Assembly (NCBI GenBank): GCA_017590115.1
Contig: JAGGNK010006448.1
Coordinates: forward strand, 8,294,099 to 8,358,098
Reading direction: 5' to 3'
From: Montifringilla adamsi
Lineage: Eukaryota; Chordata; Aves; Passeriformes; Passeridae
DNA length: 64,000 nt
A program made the translations under genes and the position numbers. Numbering within the stretch: position 1 is the first letter of the stretch; each line of letters opens with the position of its first letter. The notes under the pieces were generated by a model, which did not search any database, had not been told where the DNA came from, and worked only from the letters and a program-made list of their open reading frames with translations. Shown here piece after piece: positions 50,776-62,618 of the stretch.

Positions 50776-52335
50776 GCAAATTACTGGGGGGACTGGTGTG
50801 AGAGTACTGGATGTTCAGCTACTTGAGTTAAAAAAAGGGCTGTATGTTGGGTGCCCTTGGACTGTGGTGTGAACTACTGCATCCCATGAGATGTCAGCAT
50901 CAGTCACTGGAGACAGCAGGCACAATTTACCTCCAGCCAGTGCGACAGGAACAGTTTTGTGTCTGAAAACCAGCTTGTCCTGGGTTGACTATATGATGCT
51001 TTTATCCCCAGTCGTCTTGTTCTGTTTATACTGAATAATAAGTTTTACACCTTTAAGACTCTCTTCCAGAGAGTGAAGAGGGGAGGGAAGAAACACAGAA
51101 GCACGCAGTTTGTTTTCAGGCTGCACTCGCTCCTCCACATTCCTCTCCTGGACTGTGTTTTCTGTAGATGGACAGACAGCAGAACAGAGCTCTTTTATTT
51201 GCTTTTATTTAGTTTTAGCTAGCTGAGGCAAAGAAGTTCCCTGGACTGTGGGTTCTCTTTTTTCTTGGACCTGTTCAAGCCTGCTCTGGACTGAACACCC
51301 AGAAGAGCACCGGCAGCTCCACCTGTGGCCCCTTGGCTGGGCCTGGGCCGCGGCGTTTCCAGCACCAGAGAGACTGATCAGAGACTGAGTGAGCCGAGCT
51401 GCAACCCGGGGAGGGGACTGTTCTGAGTTTGTCGTCTCTTTTTGGAGCAGCAAGAGGTTTTATTGTTTAATATTGTTTGGGTTCTATTGTTTAATAAACA
51501 GGTTTCTTTCCACTTTTTCTCCAAGGAGATATTTTCTCCCGAACCAGTTGGTGAGGGAGGGGCCAATTGAATCTGCTTTTGTAGAGGAGCCCCTTTGGGG
51601 GTTATCTCCCAAATTTGCCCTGAACCAGGACACAGCTACTAGGGGAACCAAGGTGAGTGAGAGAGGTAAGGGGCTCAGCACCAGCCACTGGAGCAGGATT
51701 GAATGGCCAGAGGCCATATTTCTGGTGCTGACTGCTGGCAGCATGTGTCTGTATCTTCACCAAACCAGGTATGGATGTGTATTTGCTGTTAAACTTTAAG
51801 TCTGATGTGTTCATGAACAGGTCAACCTCGGGTTCGTAGAGGGGGATTTTCTGAGTGGAGGGTGTGTGCTGATTTTCAATGGGACCCATTAGTGTGGGGT
51901 GCCTGTGTGAGTGCTTCATGTTTGCAATGAGCATCCAGCTGCACCAACCAGAGAATGCCTGGAATGAGGGATGGATAAAAGAAGATAGGATCCAGTCAGG
52001 GCAGCAGAGGATCTGTATGGGTGCTTGGGGAATTTGTAGCTGTATGTGTGCTTGAGAACCCGAAGAGTGTTTTGTGTGTTGTGTCACACCTCCTGCCTCT
52101 GCCCGGCCAAAAGGAGGAAAGAATGTGGCTGTCCAGGTTTGAGTCTGGTGTGAGTCTTCTGTCTGGCTGCTGTTGAAGATTGAGACTTGTCTGTGGCTGA
52201 CTGTGTATCCAGCCTTGTCAGTGTCCCCTTGTCAGTGTCAGCTGGGACATGTGCTCAACTCTGCTAGTGGTTGAACCTGTCAATGGGAAGGCAGCAGCTG
52301 CATCAGAGCCTGGGCAGAGAGCCCAAGTCCCTCAC
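50776..52335 (+). mobile_element. ERV leader-like sequence, interrupted by a solo LTR
   Basis: Non-coding, GC-moderate sequence following the LTR-like block: 'ggactgtggtgtgaactact', 'gtcactggagacagcaggca', then after the nested LTR 'ggaaccaaggtgagtgagag'. The part at 52,085-52,335 is similar to 61,020-61,295 ('gtgtgagtcttctgtctggc', 'gacttgtctgtggctgactg'). No gag, pol or env domain was readable. Confidence 0.5.
50976..51632 (+). mobile_element. Complete solo LTR (657 bp) with 5-bp TSD
   Basis: Begins TGTCCTGG and ends CCAGGACA, a perfect 8-base terminal inverted repeat. It is flanked by the identical 5-base target-site duplication 'cagct' at 50971-50975 and 51633-51637. It contains AATAAA at 51493-51498 and a GC-rich patch near 51,330-51,410. 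I recognise it as a common avian ERV LTR type; a 5-bp duplication is usual for ERVL-like elements. Intact ends and signals suggest a relatively young insertion. The many frames on both strands between 51205 and 51799 are shadows. Confidence 0.95.
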
Positions 52336-52444
52336 GCACAAGGCAAATCATTATTTAATGAATAGTAGTATATATTTGGTCCTAAACTCAGTTCATGTTC
52401 ACAGGGCTATACATCAAAACATGTCAAAAGAGACAGAATAATTT

Positions 52445-52506
52445 GCAGGACTGAACTAGATGAACTTAAAAGGTTTTTTCAAACTCAAGCAATGCTGTGA
52501 TTTGGA
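52445..52506 (+). mobile_element. CR1 LINE 3' tip, plus strand
   Basis: 'gcaggactgaactagatgaa', 'cttaaaaggttttttcaaac' and 'gcaatgctgtgattt' match the CR1 3' terminus. Only about 60 bp is present. Confidence 0.8.
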
Positions 52507-53310
52507 AATTGAGACATCAACAGAGCAAAAATTAGATGCAAAAGAGGCCTTAACTTTACAAGAAACTAACAGTGCAGCTGAAACCTGAAATTCCTATATA
52601 GATCTTTAACAGGAACACTTAAGCTGTTTTTCACATCTGTAACCAGAGCTACAGTATTTGTAAAGAATGTTCTGTAGGAACATTGTTGACATGAATTCAT
52701 TAACTGCAACTTATGTCACAGAGTTATCTTAGAATTGCTGGGGAAAGATCTTCAAATTTAGCAGTTCAGAGGATGCTTTCTAATTTGATATGAACAAATG
52801 CATATGATAAGCAGAAGGACACATGACACCAAAGCTAAGTATTCATGAAAGCACTTCAAGTGAGCTTGTGAAATCTTCTCTTCACTGCTGTAGATATTAC
52901 TGCCAGCACTATAGAATGAAAATGTTCACCAGTTGAGCTTTGCAGCCAAGTGTTTTAGTGTTAATTCAACAGGGTAAAACACCACTATTAGCTATAAGAG
53001 AACATTTTAAAATTACTGTTTAGTTAACCAAAGGGTTTATGTGAGTATATATGAGGCATCTTCATTTTGCATCCTCATAAAAGTTATGTTAAGCAGAGAT
53101 TCATCAGCTGCTTGCTGCCCACTTTATTAAAGAATTCACAGTCAGTTTGATAATTTTTTCTTAATGAGTAAGTAGTTTGTTCCACTACCAGTAAGAACGA
53201 CTTCCGAAATATTTTTTCTACTGTATAGGGCAGAAAAATCACACAGTAAAGTTATCTAAGAAATATAACCATATAATCCTATTTTTCTGTATGCCAGAGA
53301 AGGCAAAGAG
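52507..53310. other. Intergenic, no gene seen
   Basis: AT-rich unique-looking DNA; nothing recognised. Confidence 0.55.
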
Positions 53311-53432
53311 TGATACAAATACATGTGTTTGTAAATTTTTAAATATATGTATTGTATCATTACATGTATTTGTATATCAATATATAAATATATATACATG
53401 TATTTGTATCATTTGTAAAGAATGATACAAAT
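53311..53432. repeat. Overlapping AT-rich inverted repeats
   Basis: A perfect 16-base inverted repeat: 'tgatacaaatacatgt' at 53311-53326 and its complement at 53396-53411. A second perfect 12-base pair with a 7-base loop ('atttgtatcatt' 53402-53413, 'aatgatacaaat' 53421-53432) shares the right arm. A further partial copy of the arm is at about 53361-53375. The arms can therefore pair in alternative ways. Confidence 0.92.
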
Positions 53433-53683
53433 TATACAAATATCTACAAATGATAGGTACTCAATTTAAAGAATACAAAGTACACAGTCTTTTGTGTGAA
53501 AAGTTCAAGCTATGCTATCCATAGGAATTATTATTTTCTTCAGATTACTCAGAGTAGAACTGAAGAGAGTCTTTCTAAATGAGTACATTCCTGCAATAGC
53601 AGTATTTTTTACCCCTCACATAAATTCAGGAAAAAAAAGAAATTTAAATAGTTTAATGGAAATATAAGATTCATAGAGAATTA

Positions 53684-53817
53684 GAACAGGCTGACCAGAA
53701 ATATTGTGCACTCTCTGGCTTTGGAGACTCCCAAGACCTAAATTGAAAAATTCAGAGCTGCCTTATCTGATTTTACACCTGATCATGTTTTGAGCAGGAG
53801 GTTGGAGATCTCTGAAT
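53684..53817 (+). mobile_element. Old CR1 LINE 3' fragment, plus strand
   Basis: 'gaacaggctgaccagaaat', 'ggctttggagactcccaaga' and 'gttttgagcaggaggttgga' follow the CR1 3' order in sense orientation, with many substitutions. Confidence 0.75.
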
Positions 53818-56800
53818 TACTCAATATCGGTACAAACCTATGAAGTTTTTACTGTGTGATACAATCTTTTCCCCCTAACTGCACTGACTTATCCCACAAG
53901 CAAAATTTTGGAGAGAGGCTGTGTTTAAATGCAATCTACATAGTCTACTAAAATAACTGTTATTTATCCAGAGCTATTTGTTGCAGGAAAAATAATCTGC
54001 TTAAGATAAAATATTACTATTAAGATAAAATATTATTACTACTTTAAGGAACGGTCTCCTTAAAATTTATACAAATGCCTTTCCTTTATTCTTTTCAATG
54101 TTTTATTTAAGTTGGGTATCTGCACTTTGAAAATGTTGAAACACCTGTCTCCAAAGGCTCAGTCCTTCAATAAGTATTACTTTACCTTTGATGATTTATT
54201 GTAGTCCTGGAATCTCAGTGTCAGGCTGTTTTTAAATACATAAAAGGTACGTCACTGACCTTCATTCCTGTTCTAAGATCATATGCAGCAAAAAGCCAGG
54301 ATTATGGCATCTGTAAGTAATAAATGTATTGGTTAAAATATAACCAGTATTGTGTAGCCTTAAATCCAAATGGAAGCATGCATCTAGACTTGTCTGAATC
54401 ACTAGCAAAGCATAAGCACTCTCTAACTGTGGCAGCATAGCTGAACACAAAACAAATGTCTTGCAAAACATGTGAGCAATCTGACCAAAATGGGTCAAAG
54501 ACATGTATAATTGCACTTAGGGGGCATATAAAAATGTGTGAACAGTGACCCATGGAGCAATTTCATGATCTAGAAGAACGGGAAAAATAGGCACAATGGA
54601 CTGCAAAATAACATGGCATCCTGCTGAGCACACCAGAAGGATGACTGGCAAGGCTGAAAACAAGATTAATCAGCATCAGGAGCAGGGGATGAGGGAAGGG
54701 TGAGGGAACAACACAAGAACACCAGAAATAAGAAGAGAAAACTGGGGAAGAAAGAGGTGATATGCTTCAGTGCTCACTTCTTTTGTTCTTTTTATCATCA
54801 CCTCTGCTGCAATATATACTCATAGCTAATTTAGAAGTGTTAAGACCTAGCAGGGTTTTATATACAGCAATAAATAGTGATAATGATTAAGAATTAGGCA
54901 TTAGCACAAAATGTGTTGTTAATAAATGGCTTTCTTCTTGAAGTTTTTAATGAACTAAATTAAATCTTCTAAATAGTTCTGTCACAGAGATACCTATTTC
55001 CAAAGTGGAATGTGTGTATACATAACACATTATGTGGTTTCATAATATATTTCTCTCTACACAGGCTATCAAGTTGTCATTGTCTCTAATTTTTACTTAG
55101 ATGCATCAAAATTACTGTTATGATAGGTTTTATACCACACAACAGTAAAAAATTAATCATAAGAGGCTCATATGTATTGTGAAGGATGTGCACTACCTGT
55201 GCCTTCAACAGCCTCCTCTTGAAGGTTCAGTTCATACACAGCAGAGAAAAAAGTTTAGTATGTACAATAGTCTAAAGGCTTCTCTTAAAATGTAGTGTAG
55301 ATAAAGTTTGCATTTATGAGACACACAAGCTAGATATCATACTGTAGTATAATTCTCAGTAAACAGAATTGTAAGGGAAGCATTTTTAATGCTATAAAAG
55401 AAGTAGCTAATCATTTAATAGTGCTATTTGAAATACATTAATTTAATACAGTAGTACAGCCATTATATAGACTTCTGCTTTCCCTGTTGAAAAGTCTGTG
55501 ATATTTCTGCAGTTACTTATTTCTTTGCCCTCTTGTGCTCTCCAAAATTTATGTTGTTGCGTTACGTATAGATAACCCCAAATCAAATGAGTGATCAATA
55601 CATCACTCAGCCGTTACAATTTTGTTAGATATGCATTTATCACATTGTTTACATAGATTATGAGAATAAAGAGGTGTTGCACTAAAATGTGCTGGAAGAG
55701 CCCTTGGAGGTTTAGAGGTTCAATGTCTCTGCAACAGAGACTTACTAGGAAAAAAAAAAAAAATATCTTTGAGTTCAGGCTCCTGGACTGATGGAAAAAA
55801 AAACAAATCTAAAAATTCTAAAATAAATGTCATACAGAAACAGTGTAATCAGTCACCATTTTTTAAATTCAAATGTTGAATTTTGTATTTAATTCATTAA
55901 ACAAACCCAGAAAATAGGTACTGCAATAAGATAATTCTTTTTCAATATGAAATATTTAACACACATATTGCATAAACTTCAATAAAATTTCAGGAAGAAG
56001 AGAGAAAATGAGAGAATGCAAGTGCATGCAGTCAAAATGGTCTGAGTGCATGCATCTTTTGTATTAAGATTATATCATGTATTGCCTCTTTTGAGAGCTA
56101 ATGATTCATTGGATACCAAGAGCTACAAAGAAATTGTACCTCATAGCATTGTATATGACATAGGGAATTGTAACCAATTAGTTGTGTCATATTTAACCTT
56201 CAAATACAAGTTATTACAACAGATTTCTGACCATTTGAAAAGTAATTGTTCAGACTGGACAAGGGAACTTCCTTCATAGAGGCTACCCAGAAGCAAAGAA
56301 GAAACAGCTGTTAAAGATGATTGGTCCTACAAACCCATTAATCATGCTTGGACAGAAACAAAACCCACAAAGCCCATGAAAAAAGAAGAAGGAAAGCATC
56401 ATTAAATAATTTCAGAAAATAATTAGAACATATGCCCTTGTATGCCAGGATCTCACTCAATAGTGATAAATGTGCAAGTAAGACAAAATGGAAATGTACT
56501 CTTGACAGCTGGAGTTACCGGCTATGAAGCATGGATTTCCAAATCCATTAGCTCCAATATGCCCCAAACAAATGTAGGTCACACTGTTAAAATGGTTAAT
56601 AAGAATTCCTGCCAAGTATGAACTAAAACTCTATTTTCTTTAGAAGTTTATAACCACTAATGACAGCAAAGGCAGCTAAAGACTTGTTACAAAAGCCTTG
56701 CAAAAATAATTTAAAAAATATCCAACCAAAACCAAAACACCCAAACTTTTGCTTTGGTTTCTATAATGTTTTTCAGAATGGAAGGCAAGGCCTTCCTGGA

Positions 56801-58340
56801 CTAACTCCATGAATGTAACAAACGAAATTAAAGGTTTTCCATGAGCAATATTTACAGATTGATACATCTGAACATATTTTTCTATTTGATAAAGGACCTC
56901 ACAGGGTTTGGCAGTAATTTAAACCTCTGAAAGAGGTACATCATAGAAAAAACAACCTTATGCTTATAAGGTAAACATCCAAATACTATAATAAATATTT
57001 CAATTTTCAGATATACACAAAAAGAAGCTCCTCTTTTCTCTATCAGTATTGAAGCTATACTCTAACTAGATGTGATTTTGTGTACATAAATCTTTCAGAT
57101 GTTAAACAATTTGAAACAAAAATACTTTAAAAACAAAATTTTCAGATAGTCTAGTATATTCTGTTTTGTCTTCAACCTACAAAACTAGATGTTAGGCAGA
57201 GAACAGAAATTTAAAAGAAACCTGTCATTTGGGGTTTGAATTCTTTGACATGTCTTTTTGTCCCCTTCTTCATCCATGTTCAAGAATACATTAGTGTCTG
57301 TTTCCAACAAAATGAAATATCTCAAGTTTTGAATCACGTTGCCCCAAATGCATTTTCCTGTATTTTGCCTGAATCATTAAATAACTCTAGTCCCCTCATA
57401 TAATTATGTTCCTTAGAGAAATGTCTCTTTTCAGAAAGAAATCTTCCATTTCTCATCTTGATTAAACATACTAGAGCCTTTATTTATATGTTTGTCAGGA
57501 TGTTTTGTCATATTAAGCTTTTAGGATCAAAGCCTGTTTAAAAACCTGTAAAGTTGAGAGAGAATATATATTTTCCATACAGAGAACAATAATAATTTGC
57601 CTGCATTGTTCTTAAAATACCTTCCTTATGATCAGTCTTCTGGTTTTTTAATTCATCATGTTTTGTTGTCTGATATGCATCATAATAAATCCTTCTCTAT
57701 CCTGATAGCATTGAGAAAGAAAAATTAAAAAAAACACCTCATCTAGTTTGTTTTGTTGTTTGGATTTTTTTTTTTTTTCATAACAGCAGAATTATCAGTC
57801 ATATCCTAAATTTTCCAGGACTGGAAGACAAGAGGTCATCATTGTAGGGGGAATAAATTGTGATATATCTTACTTTTGTCTTCTCCTTGTTACGGTTCTT
57901 CTTTTCTCACTGCTTTTCTGATCTATTAGCAATACAGAGAATAATTATTCAAACCATATAAGAAAACTATGGTTTAAGTAATTTCGAAACACCACAGGCA
58001 CTTGGTTTTCAGCTCATGCAATCTCCCCCTACCCCTATTCTAATGTAATTATGAAAATTGTATTTAGATACTAACAAAGTACTTAAGGCCATAAATATTG
58101 GTAGAGGAGAGAACAAGGTGTTCTAATATTTTATTATAATGGAATGCTTCCATTTCCCTAACTTCTGCAGAGATAAGAATGAAGACACTTGGATGCTTTG
58201 AGTTGCTTTCTGGAATACTGTTTGCCTGTCTTACACCAGGGACTAACCAAGGCGCTGTAAACTACATTAAGGTAATAGGAGTAGTCTTACACCACTCCCC
58301 TGGGACTTATCGTGAATGTACTGCTTTCATTTGCAAAAGA
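53818..58340. other. Intergenic, no gene seen; small tandem repeat at 54,001
   Basis: AT-rich DNA without recognisable genes or large repeats. A 19-base unit starting 'ttaagataaaatattacta' is tandemly duplicated at about 54001-54041. Short A runs are present (for example about 55750-55764), and a T run is at about 57768-57778. Frames at 54262-54553 (minus), 56046-56279 (plus) and 56676-56867 (minus) are unrecognised. Confidence 0.55.
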
Positions 58341-58884
58341 CTTAATTTTCTTCAGAATAGCTTGTGTGCTGCTGTGTTTTGGATCTGTGACCAAAACAGT
58401 GCTGATAACATGCCCAAATCTTAGTTAATATCTGAGCATGAAGGATATGAAGGATATGAAGCTCCTTACAACCATCATAGTATTGATCAGGCCAGGGGTG
58501 CACACAAGTTTAGGAGGGCAGCAAGCCAGCTCAGCTGACCCCAACCAACCAAAAGAATATTCAATGCCCTATGGTGTCATGCTCAGCAATAAAACTGTAG
58601 TTAGAAGGAGGAAGGGAAGAGTGTAATTATAGCATTTGTCTTCCCCAGTCACCATTACATGTGATGGAGCCCTGCTTTCCTGGAGATGGCAAAGCACCTG
58701 CCTTTCCATGGGAAGTGGTGAAAGAAATCCTTGTTTTGCTTTGCTTGCATGCCCAGCTTTTTCTTTGCCTGTGAAACTGAGTTTTCTCACTTTTTCTCTT
58801 CTGATTCTCTCTGCCATCCCTGCTGTGAGGAGTAAGCAAGTGGATGAGTGAAAATTAGCTGCCTGCCAATGCTAAACCATGGCA
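58341..58884 (+). mobile_element. ERV solo LTR, family II, plus strand
   Basis: Blocks: 'gctgctgtgttttggatctg', 'cagctcagctgaccccaacc', a TATA-like 'caataaaact' near 58,587, 'gtgatggagccctgctttcc', 'ccttgttttgctttgcttgc' and 'gagttttctcactttttctc', ending near 'gctaaaccatggca'. Better preserved than the copy at 38971. The plus-strand 81-codon frame at 58179-58424 overlaps its start and is not a gene; frames at 58569-58851 lie inside it. Confidence 0.85.
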
Positions 58885-60556
58885 AGGATGAGCCACCTGC
58901 AAGCTTGAATTAAAGTGATCACACGGCAGAGAACTGTTTCAGAAATAGGGTAGTCAGAAAAATATAGGATTAAGGAAAACAAATAATATTTGTATATTTT
59001 TATATATTTATATATTTTCATAATAGTATGAAAGTTCGAGGCTGCAGAAGAGAGCCACTATGGTTACACTTGTGAACTAAACAGAAGGCATTAAATCAAG
59101 TCAGGATCATCCGTGGTGGTTTTCTGCTGGCACTCTTCCTGACAGGGTTTAGGCCTAATGCCAACTAGTGTTCTCCTGTAAGAAAACAGCAGAGGTGAGA
59201 TGAGTCTCTGTTTTGGGAATAAAAGCTTCAGCCATAGGAAATAGGAAGTACCATGCAGATAACAACGTGGTAAATACACTAATAATGGTACTTTTGTATA
59301 TTTATTTAGATTATTAAAACATTATTTAGGCTTGCAGTAACCTCTTACCTGTATGTGTTGGGCACGTTCAATTTGTCCACATGAATATTCTGTGGCTTGT
59401 TTTGAAATACTCTCTTCATCCATATTTCCTCTTATGTATAAAACCCTGACATAATCAACTGTCCTAATTCACCTTCAGCTAAGTTCCTGACCTTATAGTG
59501 AGGAATGTCAAAAGCTTTAACTGTTCATATTCCCCTTTTAAAAACTAGAGTGGAGTATCATGATTGTGTAGGAGGCTAAAGGTATGAACCACTGAAATGC
59601 TTTTAGTATCCTGGAAAAATCCAGCTTCATAAAAGTCAGTCTAAATTTATCCTTAAAAAAATAATGTACAGAGGAAGTTTATATATGTTAGGAAAGAGAA
59701 AAAATGACAGAGACCTGTTTCTTTACAGAAAGGATTCACCTAAATGAAAATGGAACATGCTTAATGGAACATAATTTAAGTAATAAAAAAGAGATATAGA
59801 GTGTTAAAATTAAGCACTATAGGAAATCTGAGAATTTTGGATGGATGTACAATTTTGAAACGAAGTCATAAAATGCAGTATTTCAGAAGAAACTATAAAA
59901 AAATAATATCTTATCAAGTGTAAAGCATTGAAATAGGTTCTTAAAGCAAGTCCAAATTGTATTTCTGTACAAGTAATATATGACTTAAAATGTAGGTATC
60001 TTGCAGGGTGGTGATAAATGAAATAATAGGAATTATTATAAGCATTTCAAGACTTATTTGAGAAGACAGTCATTGGGATGCTGTAATATGTTTCAGCAGA
60101 AGAACATTACAATTGTATTTGGTAGATACAGTAAATGGAACAAGTTAAGATAGCCCATTATATCTTGAAAAAAAACCCACATGCAACATATAAATTTATT
60201 TTAATTAACATTCTAATCCTTGATTTACATGGAAATTTTTTGTTGTGTTATTCCATACTGAAATCTGGAGAATTTAAGTATTAGCATTACACTATCAAAT
60301 ATATCAGAAGACCATTTCCAATATTTACAAATAGTCCTAGGCAAATAGAAAAGAATAGACTTCAATCAGAATTAAGTTTCTTGGCTACAAGGTCACTGAG
60401 AAAAATACTCTAACTGTCTTTGAATATGAGGGACCCTAGCAGCCACTAAATTATGGCATTGAAATAGATTGTAGTAGAAAGTGGAAGAGAGATGTTCTGC
60501 TCCCTCAAGGGTATGTGTCTGAGGCTTTTCAGTGCAAAAATGGATACTGAGAAAAG
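58885..60556. other. Intergenic, no gene seen
   Basis: AT-rich DNA; the minus-strand frames 59091-59279 and 60393-60632 are unrecognised. Confidence 0.55.
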
Positions 60557-60785
60557 GAGGAAGACATAAACAAAACACACAGAGGCATAAATCAGACACA
60601 AAAATAGTTAAGTAGGCAGTAACAAGAACCAAAACTGGTTCTTGTTACTCTGGTTCACACCAGAGTACCTGAAATGTGGGAATGGTTATTTCAGTAAAAT
60701 TATCTGATCAAAGATGATGTCAAATGGGATATTAAGGAAAATGAGGAAGCCATAAAGAAAATGCACAGAGAAATAAATCTGACAG
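60557..60785. repeat. Diverged direct repeat flanking two hairpins
   Basis: The roughly 43-base segment at 60557-60598 ('gaggaagacataaac ... ggcataaatcagaca') recurs diverged at about 60741-60785 ('gaggaagccataaag ... gaaataaatctgaca'). Between them is a perfect 14-base inverted repeat (60618-60631 / 60636-60649, loop 'aaac'). A 9-base one (60646-60654 / 60659-60667, loop 'tcac') follows and overlaps it by four bases. Confidence 0.85.
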
Positions 60786-61019
60786 GCATGATGAAGACAA
60801 AACTAAGAATTAGTCCTAACAAATCACAATAATTAAAGGGCTATGAGAATATTATAGGCAAACCTGAGCTTTGATGCTGGTAAGAATGCAGACCTGAGAG
60901 TCTGTGATGTGAGACAGATGCAAGAAGGTAGAAAAAGTTGGGATGCAGATAGGGATATCAGACCAGTTCTTGAGGGATTCACAAATGTATTTTTGCTTGT
61001 TAGCCTGGAAAGTGTGATG

Positions 61020-61295
61020 TTTCTGCCTCTACACAGCTTCACTGGTGCCCTGTTGCCTCTGGCAGCTCAAGAAGAGGAGGGGCTGTAGTTTTCTGGGCTT
61101 GTGTTTGGTGGGAGTCTTGTATGTGGCTGCTCTTGAAGGCAGCATCTTGTCTGCGGCCATCTGTGTGACTGGCACTGTTGGTGTTATGTGTCTCTGTGTG
61201 TGTCTGTGTCTGCCTGTGTGCACTGAGACTGGGTTCCAAAAACTAGCAGGAGGGGTCCTGGGCCAGCGGTTTTTGGAGTCAGTGGCCATTCATAG
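61020..61295 (+). mobile_element. ERV leader-like fragment, second copy
   Basis: Similar to 52,085-52,335: 'ggtgggagtcttgtatgtgg', 'ctgctcttgaaggcagcatc', 'ttgtctgcggccatctgtgt' line up with the corresponding blocks there. Contains a TGTG-rich stretch. No protein domain is readable; frames on both strands here are shadows. Confidence 0.55.
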
Positions 61296-61795
61296 TATCC
61301 CTTTGTAATGAATGTTCACAGAGGTGATGATTTTTGGATTCTCTAAGAAGCCAGAAACTTTTTCAAGATATTATTGTTAAGATTTCTGTGTATATCAGTT
61401 ATCATTGAATAGTCAAAAACCATATTTTTTGTGTAAGAAAAGCTGCTGTGAAATGCTTTTTCCTTCATGGAATGCAGTTTATTTTTTTCATCAAAAAGTC
61501 AGAATCAAGGATTCTGCCAGAAAATCAAAAAGGCATGAGAGGTAATCAGAGTGTAAAATAGGATTTCAAGAGTATAAAACCAGTGCAAATGAAGGTAAAT
61601 TAATTATTTGCTTCAAAGTTTATGAGAGAGGCCAGTAGAGAGATTTAAAGATTGAAACTATTTTTAGTGGGGATTAGTCAGATTATTGCACCTGAGTAAA
61701 GAGATTTAAAAAAAAACAAACCTGAAAAGAACAGTAAAAAAAGTGTTAGCATTTGATGGTATATTCAATGAGTTCTAGGGGAGCTCAAATATGAG
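61296..61795. other. Intergenic, no gene seen
   Basis: AT-rich; nothing recognised. Confidence 0.55.
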
Positions 61796-61799
61796 AGCA

Positions 61800-62618
61800 G
61801 ATTTGCAAAATAACCTCTAGGTCCTAGCAAATGAGCTAAACACAAAGGAGCAATGCACCAAGGGCTTCCTGTGTTACATTAGGAAAGATGTCAACAGCAG
61901 GTCAAGGAAGAAAATGCTTCCTCTCTGTTTTGCACTGGTGAGGCCATCTGGAGTGCTGGGTCCAGTTCTGAATTCTCCAGTGCAAGAGAGACATGGACAT
62001 ACTAGCTTGGTAGAGGGAGGTCCTGGGTATTTAGGGGATTTTGTCAATATGTGCAAGTATCCCATGGTGAGGGAACAAAGAAAATAAAGCCAGGCTTTTC
62101 TTAGTGGGGTCCAGTGACAGTGTGAGAAGCAATGAGCAAAGTAGATATACAGGGAATTCTTATACATAAGCAAAATACTTTTTTACTATAATGGTAGTTG
62201 TATTGGATGTAGGTTTCAAGATTTTGTGCTTGGGGTGGGCTGCAGGAGTTGCCTCTGAGAAGAATGGCCAGGGGCTGCCCTCTGCCAGACACAGACAGTT
62301 CCAAACAGCTCCAAAGAACCATAAGGCACCGTGGAGCCCCACAGGCAAGATGATGGTGCCGTGGAGAAAATATATTTAAGAAAGGATAAGATGCAGGAGC
62401 AGATATGTGGGTGCTCACCTATCATAGGGTGAACCTACAGCAGGAGCCAAGGACTGGAACAAGTATCTGAGAGCCTGTGGAATGTCCAGCCTTGGGGACA
62501 CTAAAAACCCAATCAGGCAAGGTCCTGTGCACCATACTCTATCTGGGCCCCCTTGAAGCAGGGACTGTGGGCTAGATGATCTCCAGAGGCCCCTGGTGAA
62601 TTCAACCATCCTATAATT
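61800..62618 (+). mobile_element. CR1 LINE 3' part, plus strand, split by LTR fragment
   Basis: First part about 61800-62198: 'gtcaacagcaggtcaaggaa', 'cactggtgaggccatctgga', 'ggtccagttctgaattctcc', 'ataaagccaggcttttctta' and 'aaatacttttttactataat'. It resumes at about 62,440 with 'gccaaggactggaacaagta', 'ggctagatgatctccagagg' and ends 'cctataattct' near 62,618. The order fits one plus-strand CR1 interrupted once. Confidence 0.87.
62199..62440 (+). mobile_element. ERV LTR 5' fragment inserted in CR1, family I-like
   Basis: Begins 'tgtattggatgtaggtttca', then 'ggggtgggctgcaggagttg', and a TATA-like 'aaaatatatttaagaaagg' at about 62,365-62,383. The TATA context matches the family I LTR type. 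Only the U3 and TATA part is present. It sits exactly where the CR1 is broken. Overlapping minus-strand frames at 62101-62425 are shadows. Confidence 0.68.

Noticed and set aside
51389..52087. Frames of 136 (plus) and 161 (minus) codons
   Set aside because: They run across the solo LTR and ERV leader-like sequence; overlapping frames on opposite strands with no recognisable domain.
58179..58424. 81-codon frame with a signal-peptide-like start
   Set aside because: Its second part is family II LTR sequence; no conserved domain or splice context.
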